Shown here: one piece after another, positions 9,121 to 16,550 of the stretch | How positions within the stretch are numbered: position 1 is the stretch's first letter | Layout: each line of letters begins with the position of its first letter | Assembly (NCBI GenBank): GCA_017447005.1 | Contig: JAFSOM010000256.1 | Coordinates: 1-30,663 of the forward strand | Reading direction: 5' to 3' | Length of the DNA stretch: 30,663 nucleotides | Source of the DNA: Oscillibacter sp. | GTDB taxonomy: Bacteria > Bacillota > Clostridia > Oscillospirales > Oscillospiraceae | Made by a program: the position numbers and the translations under genes | The notes under the pieces: model-generated | Database searches by the model: none | What the model saw: only the letters and a program-made list of their open reading frames with translations | Told to the model about the DNA's origin: nothing

Positions 9121-9564
9121 TTACAGATATTGAATGTTCACGCTTCCGTTCATTTTCGGCTGTACCTGCAACTTTACGACCTTTCCCTCCTGAATAAAGA
9201 ACTGGGCGGTGTTATCCTGAGCGCGGTTTCCGGCGAACGCATCGCCCATCGAGGAACCCAAGTCAAACGCGCTTTGCATACCGCCGACCAGCCCCAGACT
9301 AAACCCCGCAAAGGCACCGGACAAATAACGGTTGAGCCGTTTTTCGCCTGCCGTGGGGTCAGCGAACACAATCATATGAGCGCCGGGGGTCAAATCAATC
9401 AAGTACGGCTCTTTCCGCGCCTTGAGACGCTGGGGCTTGGCGTTGGGGCTGTCGATATAGGCGTCCACAGACATCTTTCTGAAAATGTTGATAAACCACA
9501 AAAACGTATAAAAACGGGAAAAAATGCTGGCGTTTTTTACCGTAATGGAAACCTGTCCATTCAT
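9121..9564 (-). CDS. Small protein with glycine-rich hydrophobic segment, 147 residues
   Basis: ATG 9564 is preferred to ATG 9588 because CGGAGG lies about ten bases upstream of it and nothing suitable precedes the longer form. The N-terminal part includes a hydrophobic stretch (FYTFLWFINIF). The middle carries a strand-turn-strand motif (YLIDLTPGAHMIVFADP) reminiscent of PEGA-like beta domains, where P-G-x-H/Y marks the turn. A glycine/alanine-rich stretch (about 80-115) could insert in or lie on a membrane, and the end is strand-forming. It is separated from the AAA+ gene upstream by 119 bases that contain a perfect hairpin, so its expression may be set independently of the ATPase. Family unknown; the PEGA comparison is weak. 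Confidence -1.
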   Translation of the reverse strand: MNGQVSITVKNASIFSRFYTFLWFINIFRKMSVDAYIDSPNAKPQRLKARKEPYLIDLTPGAHMIVFADPTAGEKRLNRYLSGAFAGFSLGLVGGMQSAFDLGSSMGDAFAGNRAQDNTAQFFIQEGKVVKLQVQPKMNGSVNIQYL

Positions 9565-9591
9565 ATCCTCGATACCTCCGTTTGTCATGTG

Positions 9592-9624
9592 CGGAATCAG
9601 CGGAAACTAAATCCGCTGATTCCG
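9592..9624 (-). other. Perfect 13-bp stem-loop inside the operon
   Basis: CGGAATCAGCGGA (9592-9604) pairs exactly with TCCGCTGATTCCG (9612-9624) around a seven-base loop, in the gap between the AAA+ gene and the 147-residue gene. On the operon strand no T-run follows, so it is not a classical terminator. It could protect the 3' end of the upstream mRNA, be a processing site, or be a protein-binding dyad. Confidence -1.
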
Positions 9625-9683
9625 GCCTGTCTTCTTTTGCTGTGGCGATTTCTGGTAGCGTTCCACTCCGCCGCTTTTCCGTC

Positions 9684-11261
9684 TTAGACCAAGACCTTGC
9701 GGGTTCTGGGAGCGTTCTTTCTGCGGTTCAGTTCCTCTCCGCCAATTGGTTTGCCGGAGGCGGGTACCGCCCGTTCCTTTCCCCAATCCCGGATGGCTTC
9801 CACCTTCTCCGGGCTGGTTTGGGACAACGGGACTACGTTGTTAAAGGATGAGAGAACTTCTTCTTCACTGAGGGTAAAGTTTGGATTTGCAATCGAGCGA
9901 TAGGCCAAATCCCGGATAGTGGATTCCAAATCGGCACCGGTAAAGCCGTCGCTGATTTCCACGATACGGTCGGCGAAACTTCCAGAGAAATCCAGATTCA
10001 AGTATTTGCGCATATACAGGGAGATAATATCCCGGCGCTCATCGGCAGTTGGGAGGTCTACAAAAAACAGTTCGTCAAAACGACCACGGCGCAACAGTTC
10101 GGACGGCAACATAGAAACATCGTTCGCGGTTGCCACAACGAACACTTGTTTTTTACATTCCTGCATCCAGAAAAGGAACTGTCCGACCATGCGGGTGGAA
10201 ACGCCGCCGTCATTGGCTCCGCCTGTCGCGCCGGAAAGGCCTTTTTCGATTTCGTCAATCCACAAAATACACGGAGAGACATTTTCGGCTGTGGTAAGAG
10301 CGTCTTTGAGTTGCTGTTCCGACTGGCCTACATAACTGCCTTGGACGGTGGCGAAGTCGAGGCGGTAAAGGGGAAGTTTCCAGTTTGCGGAAATAGACTT
10401 GGCGGAAAGGGATTTTCCGCACCCGGGCACGCCGACCAGAAGGATACCTCTGGGGGGCTGAAGTCCTTTGGAGCGGAGCAGGTCGCGCTTTTCCGGCGTG
10501 AGAAGCTCTCTTTTCTCGTCGAGCCATTTTCGCAGACCCGCAAGGCCGCCCACATCCTTCACATTGTCGTCCACGTCGATTTTTTCCAAGCCGGAAATGT
10601 CCGAGAATAAGCGGTCTTTGGCGTAGCGGATTTCGTCCATATCCGATTTCCGGATACGCTTGTTAGCGATGAGGGCGGCGATGACGTTTTCGGCCTCAAT
10701 CCGGGTGACGCCGGCCAACGTGGACGCCGCCTCCCGGATATCCGAGTTATCCCACTCAATGGGAATCTGGGTGCGGTAGTCGTCGATGTACTCCTTAATA
10801 ATGCCGTACATCTCATCCTCGTTGGGCAAGTCGATTTTGACGACCATGCCCTGACGCTGGAGCTGGTTCCACACGGCGTTGTTGGTCAGGATAATCACCA
10901 TGCCCCCGGATTCGTTGGCAAGATTGACCAAAGCGAGAATCTGCTTTGCGTCGCTGTTGTCGCCGCTCAGGTCGGGAACCTCTGTAAGGACTAACGTCAG
11001 GTACTGCCTCCGTTTCATTTGTTCCGTCATATAGTCAATGGCACTATAGATGGAACGGTCTTCGCAGACGTTTTTCTGAGTTTTCAGGTCGTAAACGCCT
11101 TTGGAGAGGGTATGGACGTAAAAGGGAAGCTGAACCTCTTCTGAAATCTCTTTCAAAAGGTCAAGTGTGCGGTCGCGTTCGATGGTGTTGATTGCGATAA
11201 AGGGGATTCGCGCGATGGAGTATCGTTTAATCAGTTCTTTGCTTGTGATGGTGTCGCTCAT
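9684..11261 (-). CDS. AAA+ ATPase, Ycf46-like, with P-loop-less N-terminal module
   Basis: A 525-residue protein. ATG 11261 is chosen because GGGAGG lies eight bases upstream; an in-frame ATG at 11291 has no site. The C-terminal AAA+ domain is complete: Walker A GVPGCGKS at 277-284, pore-loop-like SYVGQSEQ near 309-316, Walker B ILWIDEIE at 332-339, sensor-1 VVATAND and an arginine-finger region RRGRFD, followed by a lid with GFTGADLES. The N-terminal 220 residues have AAA-like strand order (LTLVLTEVP, then IILTNN) and an LPNEDE lid entry but no P-loop, as in the cyanobacterial/plastid Ycf46 family. Such ATPases use ATP to remodel proteins; the substrate here is unknown. It is the central gene of the operon and probably acts on the coiled-coil membrane protein encoded first in the operon. 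The family call is good, the substrate is inference. Confidence -1.
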   Translation of the reverse strand: MSDTITSKELIKRYSIARIPFIAINTIERDRTLDLLKEISEEVQLPFYVHTLSKGVYDLKTQKNVCEDRSIYSAIDYMTEQMKRRQYLTLVLTEVPDLSGDNSDAKQILALVNLANESGGMVIILTNNAVWNQLQRQGMVVKIDLPNEDEMYGIIKEYIDDYRTQIPIEWDNSDIREAASTLAGVTRIEAENVIAALIANKRIRKSDMDEIRYAKDRLFSDISGLEKIDVDDNVKDVGGLAGLRKWLDEKRELLTPEKRDLLRSKGLQPPRGILLVGVPGCGKSLSAKSISANWKLPLYRLDFATVQGSYVGQSEQQLKDALTTAENVSPCILWIDEIEKGLSGATGGANDGGVSTRMVGQFLFWMQECKKQVFVVATANDVSMLPSELLRRGRFDELFFVDLPTADERRDIISLYMRKYLNLDFSGSFADRIVEISDGFTGADLESTIRDLAYRSIANPNFTLSEEEVLSSFNNVVPLSQTSPEKVEAIRDWGKERAVPASGKPIGGEELNRRKNAPRTRKVLV

Positions 11262-11299
11262 AAAATCAGCCTCCCGCAGCAATTGCCGCAATGGACAGC

Positions 11300-11321
11300 C
11301 AATGTTTTTTAAAAAGCATTG
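11300..11321. repeat. Near-perfect palindrome across a stop codon
   Basis: A 22-base dyad, CAATG-T-TTTTT/AAAAA-G-CATTG, has one mismatch (a G-U pair in RNA) and spans the TAA of the 148-residue gene. It may be chance in an A/T-rich patch or a weak transcription or RNA-stability signal between that gene and the ATPase gene. Confidence -1.
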
Positions 11322-11755
11322 ACTTTGTTATTTCTGACCAGACTTGCCATTTTGCCGGAGCGGTCTGTACGGGCGGAGTCTTCCAGAGACTTTTGCATAT
11401 TGTCCGCCTGCTCCCGCACCAAAGCGGCGTACTGCGTCCGCTCCCGTTCCGGCAAAGCGGGCAGGGAGACGGCGCTGTATAAAAATGACATCTCACGGCG
11501 TAAGGCCAGAAGCGCACGAACCACCTCGCCGTCAGAACCCCGCGCGTGACTGAGGTCACGCTGGAAACGGTCGGAAGCGGCATTCATCCGAGCGTTGACG
11601 GCGTCAATGAGCTTTTTGGAAAAGCGCTCCGCCACGCCGGACTGCCACGCCACAGTCCCGCGCCTCATGGCGTCCAAGGTTTCCTCGTCTTTCTCACGTC
11701 TCTGGAAGCGCTCCAGCAGGGCGGACCATTCCGCATAAGTTTGAGGAGCCGTCAT
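11309..11755 (-). CDS. Small all-helical protein, 148 residues
   Basis: The frame extends further upstream, but ATG 11755 is the likely start: GGAGG precedes it and it overlaps the TGA of the zinc-ribbon gene as ATGA, a classic coupling arrangement. The protein is charged and predicted almost entirely helical (for example LLALRREMSFL, YAALVREQADNMQ), with no cysteines, membrane segment or signal peptide. It probably forms a helical bundle or coiled coil and may bind the zinc-ribbon protein with which it is co-translated, or serve as adaptor for the downstream AAA+ ATPase. No family recognised. Confidence -1.
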   Translation of the reverse strand: MTAPQTYAEWSALLERFQRREKDEETLDAMRRGTVAWQSGVAERFSKKLIDAVNARMNAASDRFQRDLSHARGSDGEVVRALLALRREMSFLYSAVSLPALPERERTQYAALVREQADNMQKSLEDSARTDRSGKMASLVRNNKVNAF

Positions 11756-12003
11756 TTCTTTTTCCTCCAGATTGCCACCTGAGGCGGCGTCAAATCCCAC
11801 GACGGGAGACCCAAAGCGAACACGCTGGCCGGTTCCGCGTCCGGCGCGGACTGGGAAACCGGAGCGGCGGACGGAGACAATGACGCCCCGCAGACTGAAC
11901 AGACCCCCACGCCGGAAGCGTTGAGCGCGCCACACATGGGACAGGGGATTTTCCCCTCGTTAGCGACGGAGTTTATAAAATTCATCCTTGATTTGGCGTC
12001 CAT
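11752..12003 (-). CDS. Zinc-ribbon protein, 83 residues
   Basis: The start at 12003 has AAGGAGG six to seven bases upstream. The N-terminal 20 residues look helical, then C21-P-M-C24 and C35-S-V-C38 form a four-cysteine zinc ribbon of the rubredoxin-like knuckle type (CPMCG and CSVCG). The rest is a proline/alanine/serine linker ending in a tryptophan-containing basic tail (VAIWRKKK). Small zinc ribbons of this kind often act as docking or assembly modules. Its stop overlaps the start of the 148-residue gene (ATGA), so the two proteins are probably made in equal amounts and interact. It starts only 18 bases after the coiled-coil membrane protein gene. Confidence -1.
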   Translation of the reverse strand: MDAKSRMNFINSVANEGKIPCPMCGALNASGVGVCSVCGASLSPSAAPVSQSAPDAEPASVFALGLPSWDLTPPQVAIWRKKK

Positions 12004-12021
12004 GACAAGCCCTCCTTGGCG

Positions 12022-13746
12022 TTATATCCGAATGCGGCGGGTGCCGGCGGAAAGTTTGCGCATATACTGTTCCGGAGAAATCTGCTCCAGAAAATCCAAA
12101 ACCTGCTGACTTTCTCCGTCCCTTTGTGCAAATTCCGAGCGAAAGTCCACGATTTCCGCCAGCAAAGCGCGGAGAATCCGCGTGCCGTCCTCCCGCTTTT
12201 TGGAAAACTGCTGTTCAAGGTTCTGAATCTGATTTTCAACCTGCTTCTTTTTAGAGAAATGGTTGATAATCATGCCAGCTCCCGCAATAGCGGCAATGAG
12301 CCCCAAGCCCACGCTTCCCATCGCCAGCATAAAAACGCCGATACAGGCAATCGCGCCGCCGCCATACAGGCAGAACTTCTCGAAAGCGGTCAGTGTGCAT
12401 TGGGACATGGCCGCCTGTTTCTCACGCTCCACCAAAGCCTCAAACGCCGAAACCAGCCGCGCTTCGTCCTGACCGTCGGTAGTCTGGTCGTTGAACGTAT
12501 CTATATTAATGCTGATATTATGGGGAATTTTCATGCGGTTCTGGGCAATGATGTCGTTATATGCGTCGGTAATCCAATCTTTGGAAAGGGCAATGGCGAA
12601 TTTCTGGGTAGAGACACTGGAATGGGTGGTTTCGGGTTTCATGGCGGCGTCTGTGAGGAGTTGGGTAAAATCCTTGTGCGTCTCGAAAGCGGACTGCTCT
12701 ATCTGCATGTTCTGCTTGGCGCGGGCTTCGTCGCCGCCGAAATCCACCACGAACTGCTCAAATTTCTCCTGCTTGCGCAGAGGCAGTTCTTCGTCGTCGA
12801 AGTCGGTCACGAGATGGTTCAAGATTTCATCAAGTTGAACCTTGACCGCGTCCATAGACGAGGTTTTCTCAAAAATCCCGGTAAAATATTTCAGGATTTC
12901 GGCGTGAAGGCAGGCACCCTCCATAATGTCCTGCAACACAGGCCACGTTTTGCTGTACTTTTTCAGGTAGGTATAGGAATTGGAATCTACGGGCTTGCGT
13001 TTCAGGCTGATAGATTCAGACCACTGTTTGGTCTGCTGTTCCGTGAAGCCAGCCTTACTCTCCAAGTGACTGAGCCAAGTTTCCATCTGCTGGGAAACGA
13101 CGCCTTCGGAGTCAGAGCCGAGAAGACCGCCCGCGTAGGCGTCCAAGATGACAATGGTCTTGCGGTCCAGATTTTCCTCGTCCTGATTGGCCAGATAGCG
13201 TTGGGTCCACTTCAAACTGGCCGCTTTCCTGTCCGCCCGGCGGCAGATAAGGGCAAAGAAAAGGGAAGTTTTTTCATCATCCCGTTTCAACCCCTCCCGG
13301 AGCGCCCGCTCAGCCAGTTCCGGCTGGTCGTTAATCCAAGCGGCCAGAGCCACCAAACACGGAGCCAGCCAGTAATTCGGCGTGGAAATCATCAGTTCCT
13401 CGGCGGCGTCGCTGATAGTAGCCTGCTTCACGATGCCCAAATCATCCGCCTGAAGGATACCTGTGGCAGTGCGGCGGATAATGTCGTAATGTCCGTATTT
13501 TTTATCCAATTCCTGCCGAATCTGCACCAAGCGGGTTTCCGCCTGACCAAGGCGGTTTGCGCGGTTCTGGATGTCGATAAATTCGTGAAATTCACGAGCC
13601 AGTTTTCCCACTTCGTCATTGATGATTTTGACGTTTCCATCCATCATGCGCACATTGCTGTTGACGACTTCCACACTGCTGTGAAGAACGGACAGATTCC
13701 GCTCAATGCCGTGCAAATCCGCCTGTTGAATAATTCTTTCGGACAT
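12022..13746 (-). CDS. Coiled-coil and helical-repeat protein with glycine-rich membrane hairpin
   Basis: A 574-residue protein and the first gene of the seven-gene operon. ATG 13746 follows GGAGG by nine bases. Residues 15-85 form heptad-like coiled coil (NSNVRMMDGNVKIINDEV and onward). Residues about 125-190 look like paired helices of a TPR-type solenoid (ALAAWINDQPELAERALREG). The long middle is helical and charged. A glycine-rich hydrophobic stretch at 459-494 (LYGGGAIACIGVFMLA, then IAAIAGAGMII) is long enough for a membrane hairpin, followed by another coiled coil (VENQIQNLEQQFSKKRE) and a basic tail. No signal peptide is seen, so both ends may be cytoplasmic. It may be the scaffold that the operon's AAA+ ATPase remodels. 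No known family is recognised. The layout resembles the 504-residue protein at 28221-29735. Confidence -1.
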   Translation of the reverse strand: MSERIIQQADLHGIERNLSVLHSSVEVVNSNVRMMDGNVKIINDEVGKLAREFHEFIDIQNRANRLGQAETRLVQIRQELDKKYGHYDIIRRTATGILQADDLGIVKQATISDAAEELMISTPNYWLAPCLVALAAWINDQPELAERALREGLKRDDEKTSLFFALICRRADRKAASLKWTQRYLANQDEENLDRKTIVILDAYAGGLLGSDSEGVVSQQMETWLSHLESKAGFTEQQTKQWSESISLKRKPVDSNSYTYLKKYSKTWPVLQDIMEGACLHAEILKYFTGIFEKTSSMDAVKVQLDEILNHLVTDFDDEELPLRKQEKFEQFVVDFGGDEARAKQNMQIEQSAFETHKDFTQLLTDAAMKPETTHSSVSTQKFAIALSKDWITDAYNDIIAQNRMKIPHNISINIDTFNDQTTDGQDEARLVSAFEALVEREKQAAMSQCTLTAFEKFCLYGGGAIACIGVFMLAMGSVGLGLIAAIAGAGMIINHFSKKKQVENQIQNLEQQFSKKREDGTRILRALLAEIVDFRSEFAQRDGESQQVLDFLEQISPEQYMRKLSAGTRRIRI

Positions 13747-14023
13747 AGGTAAATGCCTCCTCCTTATTGGATATGCCAAGTATTCGGACAAAGTTTCTTT
13801 CTAATGGTTCGCTCCAATGCCGTATTGTTAAGGAAAGATATCCCCGTCACGCAAACGGACATAGAAAGATTGGGTGAGCGGGTTCGTCAAATGGGATTAG
13901 AAGTCGCCCTTTATCAAGGCGGGAGAGGACTTTTCCCAGAGAAATTCGTTCCATGAGGTGGATTTCGACGCGCTTCGAGACCTATAAATTTGCAAAAAAA
14001 CGTCTTATTTCGACACATAAATT

Positions 14024-14052
14024 AGTATATCACAAAATCGTATGTTTTGCAA
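14024..14052 (-). promoter_or_regulatory. Putative sigma-A promoter of the seven-gene operon
   Basis: On the minus strand TTGCAA (14052-14047) and TATACT (14029-14024) are spaced by exactly 17 bases. The -35 overlaps the left arm of the inner inverted repeat, so a protein bound there would compete with RNA polymerase. Confidence -1.
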
Positions 14053-14123
14053 CATCTTTTTTGTGAAATTTTTCATAGTTTAACAAATAGTAGAATGTTG
14101 CTGGCTTCGTCTGCAAAACATAC
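14040..14123. repeat. Inner inverted repeat, 12-bp arms; candidate operator
   Basis: GTATGTTTTGCA (14040-14051) and TGCAAAACATAC (14112-14123) are perfect inverse copies 60 bases apart. The left arm overlaps the -35 of the minus-strand promoter and the right arm ends 16 bases before the -35 of the plus-strand promoter. This is what a shared regulator binding both promoters, possibly with DNA looping, would leave. No regulator gene is seen in the window. Confidence -1.
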
Positions 14124-14139
14124 TGGCCTGAAACGAACC

Positions 14140-14168
14140 TTTACAATTTCAAGACGTTTGTGTATAAT
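14140..14168 (+). promoter_or_regulatory. Strong putative sigma-A promoter of the GH3 gene
   Basis: TTTACA (14140-14145), 17 bases, then a perfect TATAAT (14163-14168). Transcription would begin near 14175, about 70 bases before the ATG at 14247. With no clear terminator after the GH3 gene, this promoter may also drive the genes to 24575. Confidence -1.
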
Positions 14169-14246
14169 AGGCGCACAAAGTCGAAGTGTCCCCACCACTT
14201 CCCGCCTGCGTATATTGCGGCATACAGTGAAACATGGAGGGAAACC

Positions 14247-16472
14247 ATGAAATACATCAGAAAAACGTTCAAGTTGCTACTCTGCACGGTAATGACGCTT
14301 GCGGTCGCGTTGTCCGCGGGCTGTTCGGGCAATGGAGAAAACGCGTTGCCGGATAGCGCCGCATTCGGGGATTTATCCGAAGAGGCGGACGCGTTTGAGG
14401 TTTCATCCGGCGGAGTGGACGCGTTCGAGGCTCCGTCTGATGAGGCGGATTCCATCCGGGAAGCGGACATGGAAGCGCGCGTCAGCCAAATGTCTGACGC
14501 CATGTCTCTTGAGCAGAAAGTCGCGCAGATGATAATGCCCGCAATCCGCACATGGGGACGCAAAAGGCAGGGCGTGACGAATCTTTCCGCGCTCCCCGGC
14601 CTTGCCGAAGCCCTGCGCCGTCATCAGTACGGCGGAGTCATCCTCTTTGGCTCCAATATCGTAGACACGGAACAGACGGTGCGCCTGATTCAAAATTTGC
14701 AAACCAATAACGCGCAAAGCGCCGACGCCACAACGGCGGGCGTTATCCCCTATCTGGTGGCGGCAGACCAGGAAGGGGGAGCCGTGGCTCGCCTGACTAT
14801 GGGTACACGCGGCACGGGCAGCATGGCGATTGGCGCGACGGGCGGGGAAGCCGAACAGAGTGCGCTGGATACTGGCCGGATATTCGGAGAGGAACTGGCC
14901 GCGCTGGGAATCAATGTGAATTTGGGACCCTGCATTGACGTAATTACAGACCTGACGGATTTAGGAATGAGTACCCGCGTTTTTTCCGATGATTCCAAAA
15001 TCGTGTCAAAACTTGGCGAGGCATTTATGATGGGCGTCGGACAGAGCGGAGTAATCACGACATATAAGCATTTTCCGGGGGCGGGCGACGGGAGCGATTA
15101 TCCCACTTCCATCAGGCTGACCCGTGAGCAGTTGGAAACGGGCGGCCTTTTGGCATTCCGCAAGGCTGTTGAAAACGGCGCGGAAATGGTGATGACCTCA
15201 GCCACCACGTTTCCACTGCTTGACGACGAGGTTCTCATGGCGGACGGCGTGACGAAGGGATACTATCCCGCCACACTGTCACCCAAAATCGTCACGGGAA
15301 TGCTCCGCGAGGAACTCGGTTTCGACGGCGTGGTGATTACCGACGCGCTGGAAATGGAACAGTTTGTGACCGAACCAGATACCGGGGCAGTTTTGTTTTC
15401 TGGCAGAGTCGGTACGGTAAAATATGACCTCCAGACAGCAGAAAAGGCTATTAACGCCGGTTGCGACATTCTGCTGATTCCCACTGACCTGAACGACGAG
15501 GACGCCGTGCGATATTATGACGATTACATTTCCGGCATTTCCGCGCTTGTCCGCGAAGGTGCCGTGAGCGAACAGCGTATTGACGAGTCCGTGCGGCGCA
15601 TTCTGAGACTGAAGGCGCGCCACGGCCTGCTTGATATGGATACCAGTGGAGAAGATATTGAGCGCCGGATTGAGACAGCAAAGCAAATCGTTGGCTCCGC
15701 CGCTCATCACGCGGTGGAATCGGACATAGCCGCCAAAGCCGTTACCCGGCTTAAAGATAATGGCGTCCTGCCGCTTTCCGGAAAGGGAAACCGCGTGGTC
15801 ATCATTGGACGAACCAACTATGATAACATCCCCATTCGCTATGCTATTGACAGTCTTATGCGCGGCGGCTTCATCGACGCGGACGCACGGATAGAAAACC
15901 GTATCGACGGGGAAATTTCAGGTTCTGAAAACGCGTCCACATCCATTGTGATTGACCGCTATTATGACGGTAAAACCCTCTCATATTCCAATCGTCTTTC
16001 CAGAGCCGTCCGGAACGCGGACGCGGTTGTGTGCCTCAGCGCGGTCGGTGCCGGAATGGATGCGCTTCAAGATAACAATCCTGCTATGATGGGCGTCAGC
16101 CGCGCCTTTTCCGACGCCCATGAGGCCGGGGCGAAGTTTGTGTTGCTCAGCGACAATCTGCCTGTCGACGCGACGCGATTCCAGAACGCGGACGCGATTG
16201 TATGCGCTTACCTGTCAGCCGGGTTTGGCGTAGACCCTACCGCGCGTACAAGCGGTTCCGAAAATGTGGGTGCTTTCAACGCGAATGTCCCTGCCGCTCT
16301 CCGCGCAATCTTTGGCGCGGCGGATATGCCCGGGACGTTGCCTATCAATATTCCCGACTTGGAGAAAAAACCGGATGGAACATGGGCTTACAACGGAGAA
16401 ATCCTGTACAAGCGCGGCTTTTCAGCCCCCATTCCGGCGCTATCAATATCGCAAAATGAGAAGCATACCTAA
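14247..16472 (+). CDS. Glycoside hydrolase family 3 lipoprotein (NagZ-like)
   Basis: A 741-residue protein; ATG 14247 follows GGAGG by six bases. A signal peptide ends in LSAGC, with Cys26 the likely lipidated residue, so it is anchored on the outer face of the membrane. An acidic linker (27-75) contains a short internal repeat (ADAFEVSS, then VDAFEAPS). The GH3 catalytic domain follows, with LVAADQEGG, KHFPGAG at 274-280 and ITDALEM, in which Asp366 is the expected nucleophile. A GH3 C-terminal domain follows (about 500-741). NagZ enzymes release N-acetylglucosamine from peptidoglycan fragments. The usual DSH dyad that supplies the NagZ general acid/base is here D284-Y-P, so the catalytic histidine appears absent. 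It could be a changed-specificity enzyme or a binding protein. It is the first gene of the 14247-24575 run. Confidence -1.
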   Translation: MKYIRKTFKLLLCTVMTLAVALSAGCSGNGENALPDSAAFGDLSEEADAFEVSSGGVDAFEAPSDEADSIREADMEARVSQMSDAMSLEQKVAQMIMPAIRTWGRKRQGVTNLSALPGLAEALRRHQYGGVILFGSNIVDTEQTVRLIQNLQTNNAQSADATTAGVIPYLVAADQEGGAVARLTMGTRGTGSMAIGATGGEAEQSALDTGRIFGEELAALGINVNLGPCIDVITDLTDLGMSTRVFSDDSKIVSKLGEAFMMGVGQSGVITTYKHFPGAGDGSDYPTSIRLTREQLETGGLLAFRKAVENGAEMVMTSATTFPLLDDEVLMADGVTKGYYPATLSPKIVTGMLREELGFDGVVITDALEMEQFVTEPDTGAVLFSGRVGTVKYDLQTAEKAINAGCDILLIPTDLNDEDAVRYYDDYISGISALVREGAVSEQRIDESVRRILRLKARHGLLDMDTSGEDIERRIETAKQIVGSAAHHAVESDIAAKAVTRLKDNGVLPLSGKGNRVVIIGRTNYDNIPIRYAIDSLMRGGFIDADARIENRIDGEISGSENASTSIVIDRYYDGKTLSYSNRLSRAVRNADAVVCLSAVGAGMDALQDNNPAMMGVSRAFSDAHEAGAKFVLLSDNLPVDATRFQNADAIVCAYLSAGFGVDPTARTSGSENVGAFNANVPAALRAIFGAADMPGTLPINIPDLEKKPDGTWAYNGEILYKRGFSAPIPALSISQNEKHT

Positions 16473-16550
16473 CGCCGGAGTTTTTGCGTCAGATTGTAAA
16501 CGGACGCGGTCGAGGTAATCGTTTCAAATTTGGAAAGCGAGGTTGATACT

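Larger units (their letters stand above)
13998..14159. repeat. Outer inverted repeat, 9-bp arms
   Basis: AAACGTCTT (13998-14006) and AAGACGTTT (14151-14159) are exact inverse copies. Their centre of symmetry (about 14078) nearly coincides with that of the inner repeat (about 14081). The right arm lies inside the spacer of the plus-strand promoter; the left arm would lie just after the start point of the minus-strand transcript. Confidence -1.
13747..14246. other. 500-base non-coding divergent control region
   Basis: This gap separates the minus-strand operon from the GH3 gene. It is markedly A/T-richer than the genes around it between about 13980 and 14170 and holds one promoter per strand and two nested inverted repeats (listed separately). 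The part from 13747 to about 14017 would be a leader of roughly 270 bases for the minus operon; I found no riboswitch or leader-peptide signature in it. A short plus-strand ORF (13804-13956) has no ribosome site and is not called. Confidence -1.

Noticed and set aside
12016..13752. Open frame of 578 codons on the plus strand
   Set aside because: Exact antisense of the coiled-coil membrane protein gene, which has the better start and operon context.
13804..13956. Short plus-strand frame in the divergent region
   Set aside because: Reads plausibly as protein but has no ribosome binding site or promoter of its own and no recognised family; kept only as a possible remnant.
16473..16550. Separate promoter or terminator between the GH3 gene and the STAND-TPR gene
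   Set aside because: Only a 4-bp stem and a poor TTGTAA/TAATCG pair can be drawn; neither is convincing, so co-transcription is the simpler reading.
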